A DNA stretch of 64,000 nucleotides from Sphingobacterium sp. GVS05A (lineage in GTDB: Bacteria > Bacteroidota > Bacteroidia > Sphingobacteriales > Sphingobacteriaceae), in NCBI RefSeq assembly GCF_019969845.1, contig NZ_JAHXYR010000001.1, forward strand, positions 434,001 through 498,000, written 5' to 3'. Below the pieces are notes generated by a model. That model ran no database searches, had not been told where the DNA came from, and was given only the letters and a program-made list of their open reading frames with translations. This document shows, one piece after another, positions 9,415-18,439 of this stretch; position 1 is the stretch's first letter, and the number at the start of each line of letters is the position of its first letter. The position numbers and the translations under genes were made by a program.

Positions 9415-9415
9415 A

Positions 9416-10606
9416 TTAGATTTTTCTTAGTTTATGATCAAATAATAAGTGTGCGAGCAATGCCATTAAGGTGTATGTTGTTCCAACCGCAATAACCCCC
9501 GGCCATTGGAAATGCTGCCATGCTTGTGCCGCAAAAAAGGTGCCTGTTGAACCACCGATAAAATAGCTGACCATATAAACGGTGTTCAGACGATTGTTAG
9601 CGCCAAGATTGAGCGCGTAGAAATCACTCTGATTTAAGATGTGCATGGACTGTAATCCAAGGTCAATGAGGATCACACCAATGATCAGGCCCCAGTAATA
9701 ATTACCGAATAACGTAAAAAGCAGCCAGCTAAAGACCATCAATAATATTGCGTAGAGGATAATTTTCGCGGTACCAATGTATACGGTCATCCGATTAACA
9801 AAAGCAGCTGCAAGGGCGCCGCAGGCACCCACAAGCCCAAATGCCCCAGCGGTAGCTGGCCCATCAAAAAACGGAGGCCCTTCGATATGGAAAACCAGGG
9901 TCGTAAAGAAGGCTGAAAACGCCCCAAATCCCATTGCACCACGAAATGCAGCCAATTGCAGGACAGGTTGTTTCTTGGCAAAATTCCACACCGAAAGCAT
10001 CAATTCTTTATAAGTGCCCTTAAAATTTGGGCTAACTTCAGGTAATTTGATAGCGATGGCCATTGCTGTGATGATCATGATCACAGTAGCGATCCAATAC
10101 ATTTCGCGCCAGCCAAAGTAGGAACCGACAAATCCGCTGACCACACGTGATAAGAGGATACCGATCAATAAGCCTGACATGACCATACCTATTGCAGCTG
10201 CCTGTTTCCCTTTCGGGGCAAGTTCTGCCGCCATGGGTACAAAAACTTGTGGTATCACGGACGTAAAGCCAATCAAAAAACTAAAGATTAGGATAGCTGT
10301 GATAGACTGGGAAAGTGCCATTCCGGCCAAAGAGAGAATAATGAATATAAAATCAATTAAGATCATTTTCTTTCTCTTGAACATATCGCCCAGGGGAACA
10401 ATCAATAAAAGCCCACAGGCATAACCAATTTGTGTTAACATCGCGGAATTGCTCACTGTGGCTTCGCTAACACGTAGGTCTTTGGCAATCAGCCCCAATA
10501 ATGGCTGATTATAATAATTATTGGCGACAACTAAACCTGTGGCAATGGTCATCAGCCATAAGGTGGCTTGGGATAATTCTGTTTTAGAATCGGTAATATT
10601 CGTCAT
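9416..10606 (-). CDS. MFS transporter
   Basis: A 396-residue major facilitator with twelve predicted hydrophobic segments and the loop 2-3 motif GDMFKRKKMI. The N-terminal signature NNYYNQPLL is typical of the YgaY-like/multidrug MFS group in Bacteroidota. Substrate is unknown. It follows the YceH gene by 3 bases and precedes DUF72 by 1 base, forming a tight leftward operon. Confidence 0.9.
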   Translation of the reverse strand: MTNITDSKTELSQATLWLMTIATGLVVANNYYNQPLLGLIAKDLRVSEATVSNSAMLTQIGYACGLLLIVPLGDMFKRKKMILIDFIFIILSLAGMALSQSITAILIFSFLIGFTSVIPQVFVPMAAELAPKGKQAAAIGMVMSGLLIGILLSRVVSGFVGSYFGWREMYWIATVIMIITAMAIAIKLPEVSPNFKGTYKELMLSVWNFAKKQPVLQLAAFRGAMGFGAFSAFFTTLVFHIEGPPFFDGPATAGAFGLVGACGALAAAFVNRMTVYIGTAKIILYAILLMVFSWLLFTLFGNYYWGLIIGVILIDLGLQSMHILNQSDFYALNLGANNRLNTVYMVSYFIGGSTGTFFAAQAWQHFQWPGVIAVGTTYTLMALLAHLLFDHKLRKI

Positions 10607-10609
10607 TGA

Positions 10610-11251
10610 TTAATGTAGTTCGTCCCACAATTCTTGAAACTTCTGTTTTAATTCAGCAACTTCCCGTTCGAGTTGTCCGATACGTTCCAAAAGCGCCGGA
10701 TCTGCAGCCACGCTCGGTGCATTGCTGCTATTTTCAAATGCTTCGATATTTACTTCACCCAGCAGGTGGATATAACGCACCTCTTTGTGTCCGGCTTGTT
10801 TTGGAAGAGATTTCAGATAGCCCTCTTGAGCAAGTTTCTCCAATTGTTCATTAATTTCACCTAAAGAGTCAAACTCGTATAATCTTCCAGCATTTGAATT
10901 GATTTCACCGGCTGTCATTGGTCCACGGAGGAGTAATAGGCAAATTATTGCCAATTCAGATGGTACAAGGGGAAACTGTATGGCGAAATTGTGCTTATAC
11001 TTAGTTACCCTGGATCCACCACCGATAACGGTTGAAACCAACCCTCTCTTTTTAAGTATATCCAGCGTATTGACGATGTCCTCTTCGGTGTATTGAACAA
11101 CAGGTTTGCGTGAAGTTTTTTGATTACATGCAGCCTGTAAGCTGTTGACCGTCATGGGATAATATTCGGGGGTTACCTTTGATTTTTCAATCAGAGAACC
11201 CAGGACACGCTGTTCCATTGCAGACAATTGAGGCAAATTAGTCGTTTCCAT
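10610..11251 (-). CDS. YceH family protein (DUF480)
   Basis: A 213-residue protein of the DUF480/YceH (UPF0502) family, built of two winged-helix domains. Signature pieces are the N-terminal EQRVLGSLIEKSKVTPEYYP and the segment ICLLLLRGPMTAGEI. A C-terminal helix rich in E/K/Q (about 186-213) looks like a coiled coil. It may bind DNA but has no known target. First gene of the YceH-MFS-DUF72-lipoprotein run, so it could regulate it; that is inference. Confidence 0.88.
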   Translation of the reverse strand: METTNLPQLSAMEQRVLGSLIEKSKVTPEYYPMTVNSLQAACNQKTSRKPVVQYTEEDIVNTLDILKKRGLVSTVIGGGSRVTKYKHNFAIQFPLVPSELAIICLLLLRGPMTAGEINSNAGRLYEFDSLGEINEQLEKLAQEGYLKSLPKQAGHKEVRYIHLLGEVNIEAFENSSNAPSVAADPALLERIGQLEREVAELKQKFQELWDELH

Positions 11252-11424
11252 GTTATTGTAATGTATCTATTTATGATCGAATATAAGTTTAATGTCAAAC
11301 GGCGCCCGACATCAACTTGAGGATTTGTTCTTACCCAAAGATGCCCTTTTTCCTATACAACTCCAAAATATACGATTGATATTGTTGGATAAAATGGGAT
11401 TGCTTTAGTTTTTCTTATCTTCGC

Positions 11425-12351
11425 ATGAATAAAATAAGATTTAAAGTGCTCAAGATAGCTTTTCATCCCGAATTTATCCATCCGGTCAAAGAAGGACATC
11501 GTTTTCCGATGTTAAAGTATGAGTTGATCCCGCTGCAGTTGAAGCACGAGGGATTGGCCAATGAAGCTAATTTCTTCCGGCCTGAGTTAGCAAGTTTTGA
11601 GACCTGTTGTCTGGTCCATGATCCAGCTTATGTGACGAAACTGTTTGATTTGACCTTGGATGCAAAAATGGTGCGCAGGATCGGATTTCCCTTGAGTAGG
11701 AGCTTGGTAGATCGCGAACGCTATATTTTGGATGGAACTGTTCAGGCTGCAGGTTATGCTTTAAAATATGGGGTAGCTTTCACGATTGCAGGTGGAACGC
11801 ACCACGCGGGTTATGATTTTGGTGAAGGCTTCTGCCTGATGAACGACCAAGCGACTGCTGCTGGTTATCTATTACAACAGAAGCTTGCAAATCGAATCCT
11901 CATCATTGACCTAGATGTGCATCAGGGGAATGGAACAGCGCATATCTTTGAAGGACATCAACAGGTATTTACCTTCTCGATGCATGGCGAGAAGAACTAT
12001 CCCTTTATCAAGCAGCGTTCTCACTTGGATATCGGTCTTGCTGAAAATATAACAGATAAAGAATACCTAAAAATCCTGACAGCCAATCTACTGGATTTAT
12101 TTGAGCGTATCCGGCCTGATTTTGTCTTTTATCAGGCAGGTGTAGATATACTGGGAACAGATAAACTGGGTAAATTGAATTTAAGTCCGACAACCTGCGC
12201 GCGAAGGGATGAGCTTGTATTGGGGCTATGTCATCAGCAGCATATCCCTGTTCAGGTAAGTATGGGAGGCGGTTATTCTCCGCAGATCAAAGATATTGTC
12301 AATGCACATTGTCAAACGTTTAAAATAGCAATAGATTTATATAATTTATAA
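11425..12351 (+). CDS. Histone deacetylase-like (HDAC superfamily) amidohydrolase
   Basis: A 308-residue zinc deacetylase of the HDAC superfamily, the branch related to class IV/HDAC11-type bacterial proteins. Motifs: GGTHHAGYDFGEGFCLMND (active-site histidines), IDLDVHQGNGTAHIF (zinc Asp and His), and YQAGVDILGTDKLG (third zinc Asp). Bacterial substrates are usually small acetylated amines or proteins, unknown here. The ATG at 11425 lies one base after a TATCTTCG box (11416-11423). If that box is the promoter, translation must begin later, at the GTG at 11446, where homology to the family (LKIAFHP) starts. Confidence 0.88.
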   Translation: MNKIRFKVLKIAFHPEFIHPVKEGHRFPMLKYELIPLQLKHEGLANEANFFRPELASFETCCLVHDPAYVTKLFDLTLDAKMVRRIGFPLSRSLVDRERYILDGTVQAAGYALKYGVAFTIAGGTHHAGYDFGEGFCLMNDQATAAGYLLQQKLANRILIIDLDVHQGNGTAHIFEGHQQVFTFSMHGEKNYPFIKQRSHLDIGLAENITDKEYLKILTANLLDLFERIRPDFVFYQAGVDILGTDKLGKLNLSPTTCARRDELVLGLCHQQHIPVQVSMGGGYSPQIKDIVNAHCQTFKIAIDLYNL

Positions 12352-12360
12352 AATAAGAAT

Positions 12361-13419
12361 ATGTTTTTTCATCAAGACGCAATTTTTGAAGCATTATCTA
12401 TCCATCGTGTAGGAAACAAAGCACAGGATGAGTTTTATATCCTTTCTGACGCCCCTGTATCCCTTGAAGGCGATGAAATATTGCCCGGACTTTTGATGCA
12501 GTACTTTATGAGCCCCTTTGCGAAAGTGAACGAAGTATATCGTTTATATCATCCCAATGAAGAACTGGATCTGAACGAAGTCTTCTATTTTGTTCGTCAA
12601 TACTTTAAGGAACAGTTACCTTTTCACGATTTTTCTCAGCAGATTTCGAAGCACTTGTATGAGGTGTCCAGTCACCCCAAGATTAAAGCAGGAGAGGTGT
12701 ATGTGGTAGCGCTAAAAAATGTGCAGATTGAAGGCGAGGAACACGATGCTATTGGTATATTTAAATCGGAGAACAAAGAGACTTATCTAAAGGTATATCC
12801 TGAACAAGGGGCTTTTACCTTGGAATATGAGCAGGAGGCAATCAACATCAATAAGTTGGACAAAGGATGCATTATTATCAATGTTGAGGAAGAGGAAGGG
12901 TATAAGGTTCTTGTGCTAGATCAAACCAATAGACAGCAGGAAGCAGTGTATTGGAAAGACGAGTTTCTAAAACTGCGCGTACGTAATGACAATTTCAATC
13001 AGACAGGTAACTACTTAAAAGTCTATAAGAATTTTGTTCAGGAGAAACTCGATGAAACGTTTGAACTGGAGAAGGCCGATAAGATTGATTTGATGAATAA
13101 ATCAATGAACTACTTTAAGGAAAAGGAAACTTTCGTTCAGGAGGAATTTGAAGAAGAAGTATTGGGAAATCCTCAGGCGATAGCTATGTTCCAGGACTAT
13201 AAAGCTGGTTTTGAAAATGAGTTTGATTCACCCTTTCAGTCAAGTTTTGAAATAGCGGATAAAGCCGTCAAAAAGATGGAATCATCCTACAAGTCTGTAC
13301 TAAAATTGGATAAGAACTTTCATATCTATGTGCATGGAAAACGGGAATACCTTGAAAAGGGATTTGATGATGATAAAGGGATGAACTATTATAAGGTCTA
13401 TTTCGAAAACGAAAGCTAA
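12361..13419 (+). CDS. Nucleoid-associated protein (NdpA/YejK family)
   Basis: A 352-residue protein matching the NdpA family, related to E. coli YejK, a nucleoid-associated protein of uncertain function. It begins with the family-typical start (FEALSIHRVGNKAQDE) and contains the segment VVALKNVQIEGEEHDAIGIF and a basic C-terminal region. It begins 9 bases after the HDAC-like gene, and the DUF3810 gene follows 5 bases downstream, so all three form one operon. Confidence 0.85.
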   Translation: MFFHQDAIFEALSIHRVGNKAQDEFYILSDAPVSLEGDEILPGLLMQYFMSPFAKVNEVYRLYHPNEELDLNEVFYFVRQYFKEQLPFHDFSQQISKHLYEVSSHPKIKAGEVYVVALKNVQIEGEEHDAIGIFKSENKETYLKVYPEQGAFTLEYEQEAININKLDKGCIIINVEEEEGYKVLVLDQTNRQQEAVYWKDEFLKLRVRNDNFNQTGNYLKVYKNFVQEKLDETFELEKADKIDLMNKSMNYFKEKETFVQEEFEEEVLGNPQAIAMFQDYKAGFENEFDSPFQSSFEIADKAVKKMESSYKSVLKLDKNFHIYVHGKREYLEKGFDDDKGMNYYKVYFENES

Positions 13420-13424
13420 TATTT

Positions 13425-14504
13425 ATGACGAAGCGTGATAAATTAGCTGTTTTTATTTTTGGATCATTCATCGGCCTGCTATTCCTTTTATCGTCGATCG
13501 AAAGCAAAAGTCTATGGATAGAGGAATTTTATGCACAGGGATTTTATCGATTTTTTGGACATATCCCGAAGTATATTTTTGGTTATATTCCCTTTAGTAT
13601 AGGAGATGTTTTTTACGCTTTCACGATTATTTTTCTGCTTTATTGGCTTGTTAATCTTATACGGAAGGTATGGGGTAAAAAATGGTCGGATGCTTGTCGA
13701 ACCTTTTTGTTTATTTTAAATCTATTGCTGGGGTTATATATTTTCTTCTATATCTCCTGGGGGTTGAATTATTACCGGAAGCCGATCAGTGTGAATGCAA
13801 ACCTGCAAGTTGACAGCTTGAAGCTTGCGGACTATCTCATGGTACTCGATGAATACCTGGATAGTACAAATGCTTTGCGGGAACAGGTCAATCCTGCACA
13901 ATGGACGGATCGGAAAGACCATATGCGGGCGGATCTTGCAGATTGGGTGAAAAATGATACCACATTCTCTACTTTTTTATCAAGGAGCCAGGTGCGGGCT
14001 AAATCACCTTTAAATAGTGTGGTTGTTTCTTATTTCGGGGTTTCAGGTTATTTCAATCCGTTTACACATGAAGCGCAGGTAAATTATGCGATGCCAGCCT
14101 TATCTTTTCCGTTTACTTATGTACATGAGCTCGCCCACCAACAGGGGGTTGGTTTTGAGGATGAAGCCAATTTTATTGCTTTTGTTCGCTTACAACATCA
14201 TCCGCAATCCTTTTATCGCTATTCAGCTTATTTACAAACAACCTTATATATGCTGGGAGAATTGCGGGGGATGTATCCAGACCTTTCGAAGGATTATCAA
14301 ATAAGGCTAAGTAAGCAGGTGCTTGCGGATATTACCGATGAACGCCTATTTTGGAGTGATTATACCGGTTGGATCAACGATCTGATGGGGCTGTTTTACA
14401 ATCAATACCTAACACATAACAATCAGAAGGAGGGAATTGCAAGATACGACCGGATGACAAGATTGGTATTGGCCTATGAACTAAAAAAGAGAGGCTGTCA
14501 TTGA
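13425..14504 (+). CDS. DUF3810 membrane protein with HExxH-type motif
   Basis: A 359-residue protein with three hydrophobic segments in the first 120 residues (about 8-24, 45-72, 90-110) and a large following domain. The segment YVHELAHQQGVGFEDEANF (about 227-245) has the HExxH zinc-metalloprotease pattern with a downstream glutamate, so a membrane-linked peptidase is plausible. DUF3810 has no assigned function. Last gene of a three-gene unit, closed by the palindrome at 14524-14569. Confidence 0.82.
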   Translation: MTKRDKLAVFIFGSFIGLLFLLSSIESKSLWIEEFYAQGFYRFFGHIPKYIFGYIPFSIGDVFYAFTIIFLLYWLVNLIRKVWGKKWSDACRTFLFILNLLLGLYIFFYISWGLNYYRKPISVNANLQVDSLKLADYLMVLDEYLDSTNALREQVNPAQWTDRKDHMRADLADWVKNDTTFSTFLSRSQVRAKSPLNSVVVSYFGVSGYFNPFTHEAQVNYAMPALSFPFTYVHELAHQQGVGFEDEANFIAFVRLQHHPQSFYRYSAYLQTTLYMLGELRGMYPDLSKDYQIRLSKQVLADITDERLFWSDYTGWINDLMGLFYNQYLTHNNQKEGIARYDRMTRLVLAYELKKRGCH

Positions 14505-14523
14505 AATTAGTATAAAAACTCAG

Positions 14524-14569
14524 GTCAATAAAAAAGCATCAATGTGAGCATTGATGCTTTTTTATTGAC
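14524..14569. terminator. Bidirectional terminator, 21-bp perfect stem
   Basis: 14524-14544 and 14549-14569 are exact reverse complements around the loop TGAG. It lies between the convergent DUF3810 gene and the gene at 14588. Confidence 0.93.
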
Positions 14570-14587
14570 AAGTTGCTTCCGTTTATC

Positions 14588-15223
14588 CTATTGGGTTGAA
14601 ATCAGCTCAAAGGAACCTTCCGTACCTGCACTGCCTGAGTAAATCTGCCCTTGTGGTAAACCTCTAAGACCTGTAGGCGCGGTTTTGATCCGATCATAGA
14701 TATTTCTCAAGTCTGTGTTTGCATTGACCGCTCTACCACCTGCCACGACATCAGCATAGATATAATTTGGAGATTTCTTATCTGTCGCCTGTGGTTTTAT
14801 ACTTCCTGTTGCCAGGGTAACTTTCACTTTGCCACCATTTCCATTGGGGAATGTTTTGGTTCCATTAAATGCATCATCGCCTTTTGCTATAATATACAGT
14901 GAACCCAATTTTTGGAAATTGGCGTTGATATCAAAATTGGCGCCATTATTCTTTCCATCGGTCCCATAGAAAGTTGCTTTGTTTCCGATCTCAGCGTAAC
15001 CAATGGTGATTTTTACATTTTTCTTTCCGTAAAAGGACAAGGTGGAGTTATCCTTCATGATTAATGTGTCAATATGGATAACTGCTGTGGAGTCTTTACT
15101 GTCAATATTTTTCTTGGCTTTTTTTCCAATTTCAAGCTTGGAAAAATGCTGTGTTTCCTGCGCTTTACCAACAAAGGTAAACGCGACACAAAAAAGAAAG
15201 CCTAAAATAAGTTTCGATTTCAT
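14588..15223 (-). CDS. Secreted protein of unknown function
   Basis: A 211-residue protein with a clear Sec signal peptide (hydrophobic 4-18, cleavage probably after GKAQ near residue 21) and no lipobox. The mature part is rich in G, N, K and T with short alternating strands (VKITIGYAEIGN, GKVKVTLATG), which suggests a beta-solenoid or adhesin-like fold. No catalytic motif is visible and I do not recognise a family. It stands alone between lpxB and a terminator. Confidence 0.7.
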   Translation of the reverse strand: MKSKLILGFLFCVAFTFVGKAQETQHFSKLEIGKKAKKNIDSKDSTAVIHIDTLIMKDNSTLSFYGKKNVKITIGYAEIGNKATFYGTDGKNNGANFDINANFQKLGSLYIIAKGDDAFNGTKTFPNGNGGKVKVTLATGSIKPQATDKKSPNYIYADVVAGGRAVNANTDLRNIYDRIKTAPTGLRGLPQGQIYSGSAGTEGSFELISTQ

Positions 15224-15279
15224 AAACCTTTAATTATTTGTAACTATTTAATAGTTTGACAATTGAAAGCCCAAAGAGT

Positions 15280-16395
15280 TTAATTTTTACTAAGATATTT
15301 TACAATTAATTTAGCTGTTTTCTCCGAGGCACCCGGTGTGCCCAGTTTTTCGGCAAGGATATCGTAATTTTCTAACACACTTGCCCGATGCGCTTTGTTG
15401 TTGATCAGTTCACCCACTTCATAGGAAATATCATATGCTGTGCAATCTTCCTGAATTAACTCTCTTACGGATAGAAAATTGTTTATTAGGTTTACCAGTG
15501 AAATAAACTTTACTTTAACCACTAATTTGGCAATCCAAACCGATATTGCATTTGCTTTATATACGACAACTTGCGGAACTTTCAATATACCTGTTTCCAG
15601 CGTCGCGGTACCACTGGTGACTACTGCCGCCTCTGCATTGTTTAGGATATCGTATGTTTGATTGAAAATAACCGGAATATCGATACCCCTCATGAATTGT
15701 TTGTAATAAAATTCGTCAAAATTAGGCGCACCCGCGATAACAAATTGATGCACTGGGAAAAAATAAGGGAGTTCGGCCATAATGGGAAGAAGTTTGGAAA
15801 TCTCCATTTCTCTGCTACCCGGTAATAAGGCAATGAGTGGTTTGTCTGTAAATCCATTTTCATCCCGGAATTTCGGATTAAAAGAGTAGGCTGAAATAGC
15901 ATCGAGCAGTGGATTGCCAACATAATCGACCGGCATACGCCATTTTTTGTAGAAATCAACTTCAAATGGCAGAATACAGAACATGTGATCGACAATTTTT
16001 TTGATCTTTTTCACACGCCCCTGATTCCAGGCCCATACTTTTGGTGAAATATAATAACATGTTTTAATATTATGCTTTTTGGCAAATTCGGCAATTTTTA
16101 AATTGAAGCCGGGAAAGTCTATGAGTATAACAGCATCAGGTTTTTCTTTCAGCAGATCACTTTTGACTGCCTTCAAATTTTTAGTTATTTTGCCCAGGTT
16201 TTTCAAAACTTCCACAAAACCCATAAAAGCCATCGCCGAAGTATGTATCAACGCTTTCTCTCCAGTGGCTTCCTGCATTAAATCACCACCAACGATTTTG
16301 AATGTAGCCGTGGGATCCTCTATTTTAAGTGCTTTGATAAGATTGGCTCCATGTAGGTCACCTGATGTTTCGCCAGCAATGAGATAGTATTTCAT
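15280..16395 (-). CDS. lpxB: Lipid-A-disaccharide synthase
   Basis: Joins UDP-2,3-diacylglucosamine and lipid X to form the lipid A disaccharide, on the inner face of the inner membrane. The 371-residue length is usual. Motifs: N-terminal IAGETSGDLHGANLI, LIDFPGFNLKIA, YYISPKVWAWNQGRVKKIK, LPGSREMEI and VTSGTATLETG. It shows that the organism makes lipopolysaccharide or lipooligosaccharide. It appears monocistronic. Confidence 0.97.
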   Translation of the reverse strand: MKYYLIAGETSGDLHGANLIKALKIEDPTATFKIVGGDLMQEATGEKALIHTSAMAFMGFVEVLKNLGKITKNLKAVKSDLLKEKPDAVILIDFPGFNLKIAEFAKKHNIKTCYYISPKVWAWNQGRVKKIKKIVDHMFCILPFEVDFYKKWRMPVDYVGNPLLDAISAYSFNPKFRDENGFTDKPLIALLPGSREMEISKLLPIMAELPYFFPVHQFVIAGAPNFDEFYYKQFMRGIDIPVIFNQTYDILNNAEAAVVTSGTATLETGILKVPQVVVYKANAISVWIAKLVVKVKFISLVNLINNFLSVRELIQEDCTAYDISYEVGELINNKAHRASVLENYDILAEKLGTPGASEKTAKLIVKYLSKN

Positions 16396-16578
16396 ATGTA
16401 AATGATTTATTCTTTAATGGCCATATGGAATATCCACATTATTTTTAAGACTATTTATGCTTTTCAAATACGGATATTTCATCGGAATATTAATGTTGTT
16501 TCGAATTGTTAAAGATAAGATTATTCTAAGTATATGATGAATTTGAGTACATTATTCCATATCTTTATTAAAGATGTT

Positions 16579-16586
16579 TAACTTTG
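16579..16586 (+). promoter_or_regulatory. Candidate -7 box (TAACTTTG) of the DivIC-like gene
   Basis: TAACTTTG matches TAnnTTTG, 45 bases before the ATG at 16632. No good -33 element at 19-20 bases. Confidence 0.45.
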
Positions 16587-16631
16587 GAAGAAAATATCAG
16601 GAGTATAAAAGCTAAATAGTATTTTTGTCCT

Positions 16632-16937
16632 ATGCAACGATTATGGTCTTTAATTAGAAATAAGTATTTATTAGCCACTTTGGCTTTTTTGGTGTGGATG
16701 TTGTTTTTTGATCGAAATGATTTTGCGACACAATACAGTTATCAAAAACAAAAGACCAACCTGGAGACGGAACGATCCTTTTATCTGAAGGAGAATGCAG
16801 CAATTATAAAAACGATAAACGACATTCGATCCAATCCGCAGGAGGTGCAACGTATCGCGCGGGAGAAATATAAGATGAAGAAAGATAATGAGGATATCTA
16901 TGTTGTCTCTAAAGTTGCCCCTAAAGAAACCCCTTAG
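16632..16937 (+). CDS. FtsB/DivIC-like septum formation initiator
   Basis: A 101-residue bitopic protein: short cytoplasmic start, one transmembrane segment (about 13-25), then a coiled coil (about 38-70) and the C-terminal segment EVQRIAREKYKMKKDNEDIYVV typical of FtsB/DivIC. These proteins form a complex with FtsL/FtsQ at the division septum. No other division genes are close. The terminator at 16990-17022 follows. Confidence 0.88.
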   Translation: MQRLWSLIRNKYLLATLAFLVWMLFFDRNDFATQYSYQKQKTNLETERSFYLKENAAIIKTINDIRSNPQEVQRIAREKYKMKKDNEDIYVVSKVAPKETP

Positions 16938-16989
16938 TGTCTAACGGAAAAAGGGGATCCCATTATAGAGATACCTTGTACAAAATGAA

Positions 16990-17022
16990 GAAAGACCATC
17001 ATATGAATACGATGGTCTTTTT
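16990..17022. terminator. Intrinsic terminator between convergent genes
   Basis: GAAAGACCATC (16990-17000) pairs with GATGGTCTTTT (17011-17021) and T residues follow. It can serve both flanking genes. Confidence 0.85.
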
Positions 17023-17045
17023 CAGTATATAGAAAACGGGGTATT

Positions 17046-17756
17046 TTAGTTTGCGGCCTGAGCTACCAAACCAAGGTATAATGGTTTTTTCTCATCATTG
17101 GCCTTGCCGATCAATATCAATGAATAGTAATAATTTTCAACCAATTTGATATCCTTACGAGTTGCAATGGTTTTTCCGGCTTTATCTTTAGCAATAACTG
17201 TAAAGGTCCCACTTTTTTGTGCGATGAAACCTTGGTGAGCAGTCGCTGAATTTTGTGTTTCTTTCGCACGGTTTGTCCATTCTGTCGGAGAAGTCTGGCT
17301 GCCGATTTGAAGGCTTACCTGATCGGTTCCTTCAGCAAAATTAAAGAAACGTAAACCGGATTCCGTATTTTTGATTTCTTTGTTGATTTTATCTGTTGTG
17401 ATGACCTGAATGGCTTTGGATTTGTTTCCATACACAAATGAAGTATAAATTGTACTGTCTTTGATTGTAACAGTAGTATCAACCAAAACATTGTTATACT
17501 CTGATGATATCGCTATTTTTCTAGCCCCTGTAAATAGGCCAACTTGGCTATAGCTTTTAAAATCCAAGGGATAATATGGACTCTGTAAGGGTCCCCCGTC
17601 GGCATAATATACAACCGCATTGGCGTCAGTGTATCCATTGACCATTGTAAATAACGCGCCTGGAATTCTTTGGTCGTCATTATCTTTTAAGCAACTGGAT
17701 AGTAAGAATGTCGCTACTGTGATGGCAATAAAATTAAATAATCTATAGTTTTTCAT
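17046..17756 (-). CDS. DUF4397 lipoprotein
   Basis: A 236-residue lipoprotein: signal peptide with hydrophobic residues 8-20 and lipobox LSSC at Cys22. The mature region resembles DUF4397 (TMVNGYTDANAVVYYADGG near the start of the domain; DTTVTIKDSTIYTSFVYG), a beta-rich domain of anchored surface proteins with unknown ligand. It is monocistronic and faces the DivIC-like gene. Confidence 0.8.
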   Translation of the reverse strand: MKNYRLFNFIAITVATFLLSSCLKDNDDQRIPGALFTMVNGYTDANAVVYYADGGPLQSPYYPLDFKSYSQVGLFTGARKIAISSEYNNVLVDTTVTIKDSTIYTSFVYGNKSKAIQVITTDKINKEIKNTESGLRFFNFAEGTDQVSLQIGSQTSPTEWTNRAKETQNSATAHQGFIAQKSGTFTVIAKDKAGKTIATRKDIKLVENYYYSLILIGKANDEKKPLYLGLVAQAAN

Positions 17757-18015
17757 AACCGTGTAATATTAAAATCTTTTTTGTGTAAAACACATTGCGC
17801 TTGTGTTGTCTATTATACGGAGATGACATACACTTTGCTACAGTTACTTGTAAAAATAATAAAATTGTGTTTTATTTTATCATAAACGAGATTTCAGGTG
17901 ATATTGTCCAATACTGAAATAAGTCAGTACGTGAGGGGACTCGCTTCGGGTTGAGTGCTACCTTGTAAAAAAGGCACAGGCTTTGTTAATTAAAAAATAT
18001 TGATAATTTTGAGTT

Positions 18016-18387
18016 ATGAACAGTAGAATCAAAAAGATTGCATCGGGTATGTTTGAGCGCTTTAGACATCGTAAAATTACCGAAGCGGAGCTGTCACAGG
18101 CAGAATCTAAGGCGAAAAATCTAGGAAGCTATGTTGGTGATTTTAAATTGCTGATCGCGATGTGCAAGGATGCAATTACAGGAAAGTTTAAAATGAACAG
18201 TTGGAATCTATCCATTATTATCGGGACGATTATTTACGTGGTTTCCCCTGTAGATGCTATTCCGGATTTTATTGCTATAGGCGGTTGGTTAGATGATGTC
18301 GCTATTGTTGCCTATGCCATACGGAAACTCTCGGAAGAAATAGAACGATACAAATCAGAGCGATTGGGCTGGCAGGTCAACAAATAA
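18016..18387 (+). CDS. YkvA family protein (DUF1232)
   Basis: A 123-residue protein. The C-terminal half contains the DUF1232 signature YVVSPVDAIPDFIAIGGWLDD (about residues 76-96 with flanking hydrophobic helix). The DUF1232 helix pair probably lies in or on the membrane; function is unknown. It is closed by the hairpin at 18386-18419, whose left arm begins within the stop codon. Confidence 0.88.
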   Translation: MNSRIKKIASGMFERFRHRKITEAELSQAESKAKNLGSYVGDFKLLIAMCKDAITGKFKMNSWNLSIIIGTIIYVVSPVDAIPDFIAIGGWLDDVAIVAYAIRKLSEEIERYKSERLGWQVNK

Positions 18388-18419
18388 AAAAAGCTACTTT
18401 TTACAAAGTAGCTTTTTTT
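18386..18419. terminator. Intrinsic terminator between convergent genes
   Basis: A run of A then GCTACTTT (18386-18400) pairs with AAAGTAGC and a T run (18405-18419). Symmetrical A/T tracts suit both YkvA (+) and purH (-). Confidence 0.9.
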
Positions 18420-18439
18420 ATGAGGCGATTGGATCGTTC

